DNA from: an uncultured Pseudorhodoferax sp.
Lineage (GTDB): Bacteria; Pseudomonadota; Gammaproteobacteria; Burkholderiales; Burkholderiaceae
Direction: 5' to 3'
Assembly: GCA_913776795.1 (NCBI GenBank)
Contig: CAJYRH010000029.1
Span: forward strand, 1 to 10,732
DNA: 10,732 nt
Positions 8,286 to 10,732 of this stretch are shown piece after piece. The notes below the pieces were generated by a model. It did no database searches, was not told where the DNA came from, and saw only the letters and a program-made list of their open reading frames with translations. The translations under genes and the position numbers were made by a program. Positions within the stretch are counted from its first letter, which is position 1. The number at the start of each line of letters is the position of its first letter.

Positions 8286-8974
8286 GCTTGCAAGGCCTCG
8301 ATCAAGGCCGCGGACGTCGCATGCGCGCCGAACACCCCGCCCTGCATGGTGACCATGCTCAAAGCGGCCTGGTGGTTGGCCGGATCGGTGGCGGCGGTGC
8401 AGTCCGACAGCAGCAGGCATTCGAAACCGCGGTCGTTGGCGTCGCGCATGGTGGTGTGCACGCACACGTCGGTGGTGATGCCAGCAAGGACCAAGTTGCG
8501 GATGCCACGCGTGTGCAGCACCAGTTCCAGATCGGTCGCATAGAACGAGCCCTTGCCGGGCTTGTCGATCACCACCTCGCCCGGCAGCGGCGCGAGCTCG
8601 GGAATGATCTCCCAGCCCGGCTCGCCACGCACGAGGATGCGGCCGCACGGCCCGGCATCGCCGATGCCCAGGCCGTCCCGGCCGATCTGGCGCGAGCGCC
8701 AGCGCTTGTTGGCCGGCAGGTCCGACAGGTCGGGCCGGTGGCCCTCGCGGGTGTGGACGATGGTGTAGCCCAGCGGGCGCATGGCATCGAACAGGCGCTG
8801 GATCGGCGCGATCGGTGCCTGCGTGAGCGACAGGTCGTAGCCCATCACGTCGACATAACCACCCTTGCCGCAGAAGTCGGTCTGCATGTCGATGACGATC
8901 AGCGCCGTGTTGTCGGGGCGCAGGCTGGCGTCGAAGGGCCAGGCGTAGGGATTGGCGCGTACCTGGCGCGTCAT
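8282..8974 (-). CDS. biuH: Biuret hydrolase-like cysteine hydrolase
   Basis: This is a 230-residue isochorismatase-like amidohydrolase that closely resembles, from memory, the biuret hydrolase of Rhizobium leguminosarum. That enzyme converts biuret to allophanate plus ammonia. Shared blocks are [76 protein letters not shown] and [20 protein letters not shown]. The triad is Asp29, Lys138 and Cys171. Allowing for a 3-residue insertion (around [10 protein letters not shown]), the spacing equals that of the characterised enzyme (Asp36, Lys142, Cys175). The ATG at 8974 overlaps the amidase stop (ATGA) with GGGAG upstream, and the stop overlaps the ATPase ATG, so three genes are translationally chained. 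RutB-type ureidoacrylate hydrolase is a more distant alternative. No allophanate hydrolase is in the window. Confidence 0.85.
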   Translation of the reverse strand: MTRQVRANPYAWPFDASLRPDNTALIVIDMQTDFCGKGGYVDVMGYDLSLTQAPIAPIQRLFDAMRPLGYTIVHTREGHRPDLSDLPANKRWRSRQIGRDGLGIGDAGPCGRILVRGEPGWEIIPELAPLPGEVVIDKPGKGSFYATDLELVLHTRGIRNLVLAGITTDVCVHTTMRDANDRGFECLLLSDCTAATDPANHQAALSMVTMQGGVFGAHATSAALIEALQA

Positions 8975-9999
8975 GCCTTGCGCTCCCGGACCACGGGGTT
9001 GGTCGCAGCGCCGCCGTAGCGCCGCGTGGGGGGCGCGAAGCCGCAGGACGTGCCGTCGGTCACCTGCACCGTGTCGGTCCAGGGCAGCCGGTAGCGGCCG
9101 GCCACCATGTCCTGCATGAAGGTGTAGGGGCAGTCCTGCGCGCCGCCCTGGACGGCCGTGTAGCCCCTGTGCCAGAGCTGGTAGGGATTGTTCTCCACGC
9201 CCCAGCCGGCGCGCGCCTCGCGCACGAGGTCGGGCCGCAGTTCGGCCGTGACGATCTCGTCGGGACGGCCGCCGCCCTCGACCATGACGGTGCCGTCGAA
9301 GCTGCAGAACATGCCCTGGCCCATGGAGTCGAACGTGCCGTCGCTTCCGCACATGCAGACGCTGGCGGTGTAGGCGAGGTTCTGGAAGGCGTTGCTCTGG
9401 TTGGTGATGCGCCAGGCGTGGCGGATCGGCGCGGTGTAGCCGGCCGTGCGCAGGATCACCTCGGCGCCCTGGTACGCGGCCTCGCGCGCCATCTCGGGGA
9501 ACATGCCGTCGTGGCAGATGATGAGGCCGAGCTTGACGCCGTTGGGGCCTTCGCAGACCGGCACGCCGAGGTTGCCCGGCTCCCAGGGTTCGACCGGCAC
9601 CCAGGGATGCAGCTTGCGGTAATACAGGCGGATCTCGCCCTGGTCGTCGATGATGATGCCGCTGTTGTAGGGATTGCCACCGGGGTTGGCCTCCATGATG
9701 GAAAAGCAGCCCCAGATGCGGTGCTCCACGCAGGCCGCCTTGAAGGCTGCCACTTCAGGCCCGTCCAGCGTGCACATGATCTGCGGGTTGGTGTCCATCG
9801 ACAGGCCGTGCAGCGCGTACTCGGGGAACACCACCAGGTCCATGGTCGCCATGTTGCGGCGTGCCTTGCCCACCAGCTCGCAGATGCGCCGCGTCTGCGC
9901 CGCGAGGTCGTCGGGCGTCACGACCACCGGCAGTTGCAGCTGCACCAGGCCCAGCACCACGCCGGCCTTCGATTTGTTCAAACCACCCAGACCACTCAT
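8971..9999 (-). CDS. Formamidase-like aliphatic amidase (nitrilase superfamily)
   Basis: This is a 342-residue carbon-nitrogen hydrolase of the AmiE/AmiF branch, which releases ammonia from short amides such as formamide. The triad is visible: Glu60 in [11 protein letters not shown], Lys129 in [20 protein letters not shown], and nucleophile Cys162 in [20 protein letters not shown]. Glu137 in EPWEPG fits the supporting glutamate. Length and blocks ([43 protein letters not shown]) agree with Helicobacter formamidase along its whole length. Even the N-terminal [10 protein letters not shown] is similar, which supports the ATG at 9999. The ribosome site AAAGGA (10012-10007) overlaps the permease stop, seven bases before the start. 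The stop overlaps the BiuH-like ATG. The substrate in this operon is not evident: formamide, urea-derived amides or another ureide breakdown product are all possible. Confidence 0.9.
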   Translation of the reverse strand: MSGLGGLNKSKAGVVLGLVQLQLPVVVTPDDLAAQTRRICELVGKARRNMATMDLVVFPEYALHGLSMDTNPQIMCTLDGPEVAAFKAACVEHRIWGCFSIMEANPGGNPYNSGIIIDDQGEIRLYYRKLHPWVPVEPWEPGNLGVPVCEGPNGVKLGLIICHDGMFPEMAREAAYQGAEVILRTAGYTAPIRHAWRITNQSNAFQNLAYTASVCMCGSDGTFDSMGQGMFCSFDGTVMVEGGGRPDEIVTAELRPDLVREARAGWGVENNPYQLWHRGYTAVQGGAQDCPYTFMQDMVAGRYRLPWTDTVQVTDGTSCGFAPPTRRYGGAATNPVVRERKA

Positions 10000-10011
10000 C
10001 GCATCATCCTT

Positions 10012-10732
10012 TCATCGCGCAGACAACAGCTCGCCCGGGCTGCCCACGGCCACGCTGCCCGGCTTGCAGGTGACCACGAGGATCAGCAGGGTCAGCACAT
10101 AGGGCACGGTGTTGAACAGGTGGTAGCCCCAGCTCACGCCGATCGACTGCATGGCCGGGCCGATGGCACCGGCACCACCGAACAGCAGCGCCGCGCCCAC
10201 GCAGCGCAGCGGGCTCCAGCGCGCGAAGATCACCAGTGCCACGGCGATCAGGCCCTGGCCGCTGGAGATGCCCTCGTTCCAGCTGCCCGGGTAGAACAGC
10301 GTCAGCGAGGCGCCGCCCAGACCGGCGATGGCGCCGCCCGCCGCCGTCGCCGCAATGCGGATGCCGTTGACCGAGTAGCCCAGGGCCTTGGTGGCCATGG
10401 CCGAGTCGCCGGCCAGCCGCACCAGCAGGCCCGCCCGCGTGCGGCCGAAGGCCCACCACAGCACCACCGCCAGCGCGATCCCGATGGGGAGCAGGGCATT
10501 GATCTGCAGGGCGGCCTGCACCACGGGCGAATCGCTCCAGCTTCCGAGCGCGATGGCTGGCAGCTGCGGCGCCTGCGGCTGGATGAGCGGCTTGCCCAGG
10601 TAGAACGCCAGGCCCATGCCCAGCAGCATCAGCGCGATGCCGGTAGCCACGTCGTTGACGCCTGTCAGCGAACACAGCACGCCGTGCAGCGTGGCCAGCA
10701 GCGCACCGACCACGGCACCCACCAGCACGCCG
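10012..10732 (-). CDS. ABC importer permease, BPD_transp_2 / nucleoside type (5' end outside window)
   Basis: This is the C-terminal 239 residues of an inner-membrane ABC permease; the frame stays open to the right edge. Hydrophobic segments are seen at about window residues 1-18, 25-45, 80-98, 127-145, 155-170, 172-200 and 210-222. Blocks such as GVNDVATGIALMLLGMGLAF and a cytoplasmic coupling loop LVRLAGDSAMATKALGYSV fit the second permease of BMP-family nucleoside importers, and related branched-chain/ribose permeases. The GTG at 10728 is internal, because membrane sequence continues before it. It lies 12 bases before the amidase start in the same operon. It should pair with the ATPase at 6714-8285. 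A second permease and a BMP-type binding protein would be expected further right. Confidence 0.88.
   Translation of the reverse strand, partial: GVLVGAVVGALLATLHGVLCSLTGVNDVATGIALMLLGMGLAFYLGKPLIQPQAPQLPAIALGSWSDSPVVQAALQINALLPIGIALAVVLWWAFGRTRAGLLVRLAGDSAMATKALGYSVNGIRIAATAAGGAIAGLGGASLTLFYPGSWNEGISSGQGLIAVALVIFARWSPLRCVGAALLFGGAGAIGPAMQSIGVSWGYHLFNTVPYVLTLLILVVTCKPGSVAVGSPGELLSAR

Noticed and set aside
6165..8543. A 792-codon open frame on the + strand opposite the operon
   Set aside because: It is antisense to three well-supported genes, has His/Gln/Arg-rich low-complexity text with no domain, and arises because high G+C content suppresses stop codons in the opposite strand.

Overview
The window is about two-thirds G+C, with dense, G/C-ending codons. 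It looks like chromosome of a betaproteobacterium, most likely Burkholderiales/Comamonadaceae. The reasons are the gatA-gatB cluster next to pyrE and xth, the wording of these housekeeping proteins, and a DUF4124-type envelope protein. This placement is inference; no rRNA or other taxonomic marker is present.

The left half (1-4615) is housekeeping. It holds the 3' part of gatA and a complete gatB, the Asp/Glu-tRNA amidotransferase subunits, on the + strand. Facing them on the - strand are a small exported DUF4124-like protein and pyrE (orotate phosphoribosyltransferase), joined by a GTGA stop/start overlap. pyrE is head-to-head with xth (exonuclease III family). The two start regions practically coincide, so each gene's promoter must lie inside the other gene. 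A run of A/T-ending codons in xth, about 100 bases upstream of the pyrE start, may be such a promoter.

Positions 4616-5243 hold no intact gene. They contain the C-terminal part of a short-chain dehydrogenase that lacks its cofactor-binding half, plus about 200 bases I do not recognise. This looks like a scar at the edge of an accessory block.

The right half (5244-10732) is a compact - strand operon that enters from beyond the right edge. In transcription order it encodes a membrane permease (5' end outside the window), a formamidase-like amidase of the nitrilase superfamily, a biuret hydrolase (BiuH)-like cysteine hydrolase, a double-domain ABC ATPase of the nucleoside/BMP importer type, a second cysteine hydrolase paralogous to BiuH, and a GntR/FCD regulator. 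Two junctions are 4-base ATGA overlaps. Paired BiuH paralogs fit the reported clustering of triuret hydrolase (TrtA) with BiuH. My reading is a uptake-and-breakdown system for urea oligomers: the importer brings in triuret or biuret, a TrtA-like enzyme yields carboxybiuret/biuret, BiuH yields allophanate plus ammonia, and the amidase handles a further small amide. The allophanate hydrolase and the importer's binding protein are not in this window and should be sought to the right.
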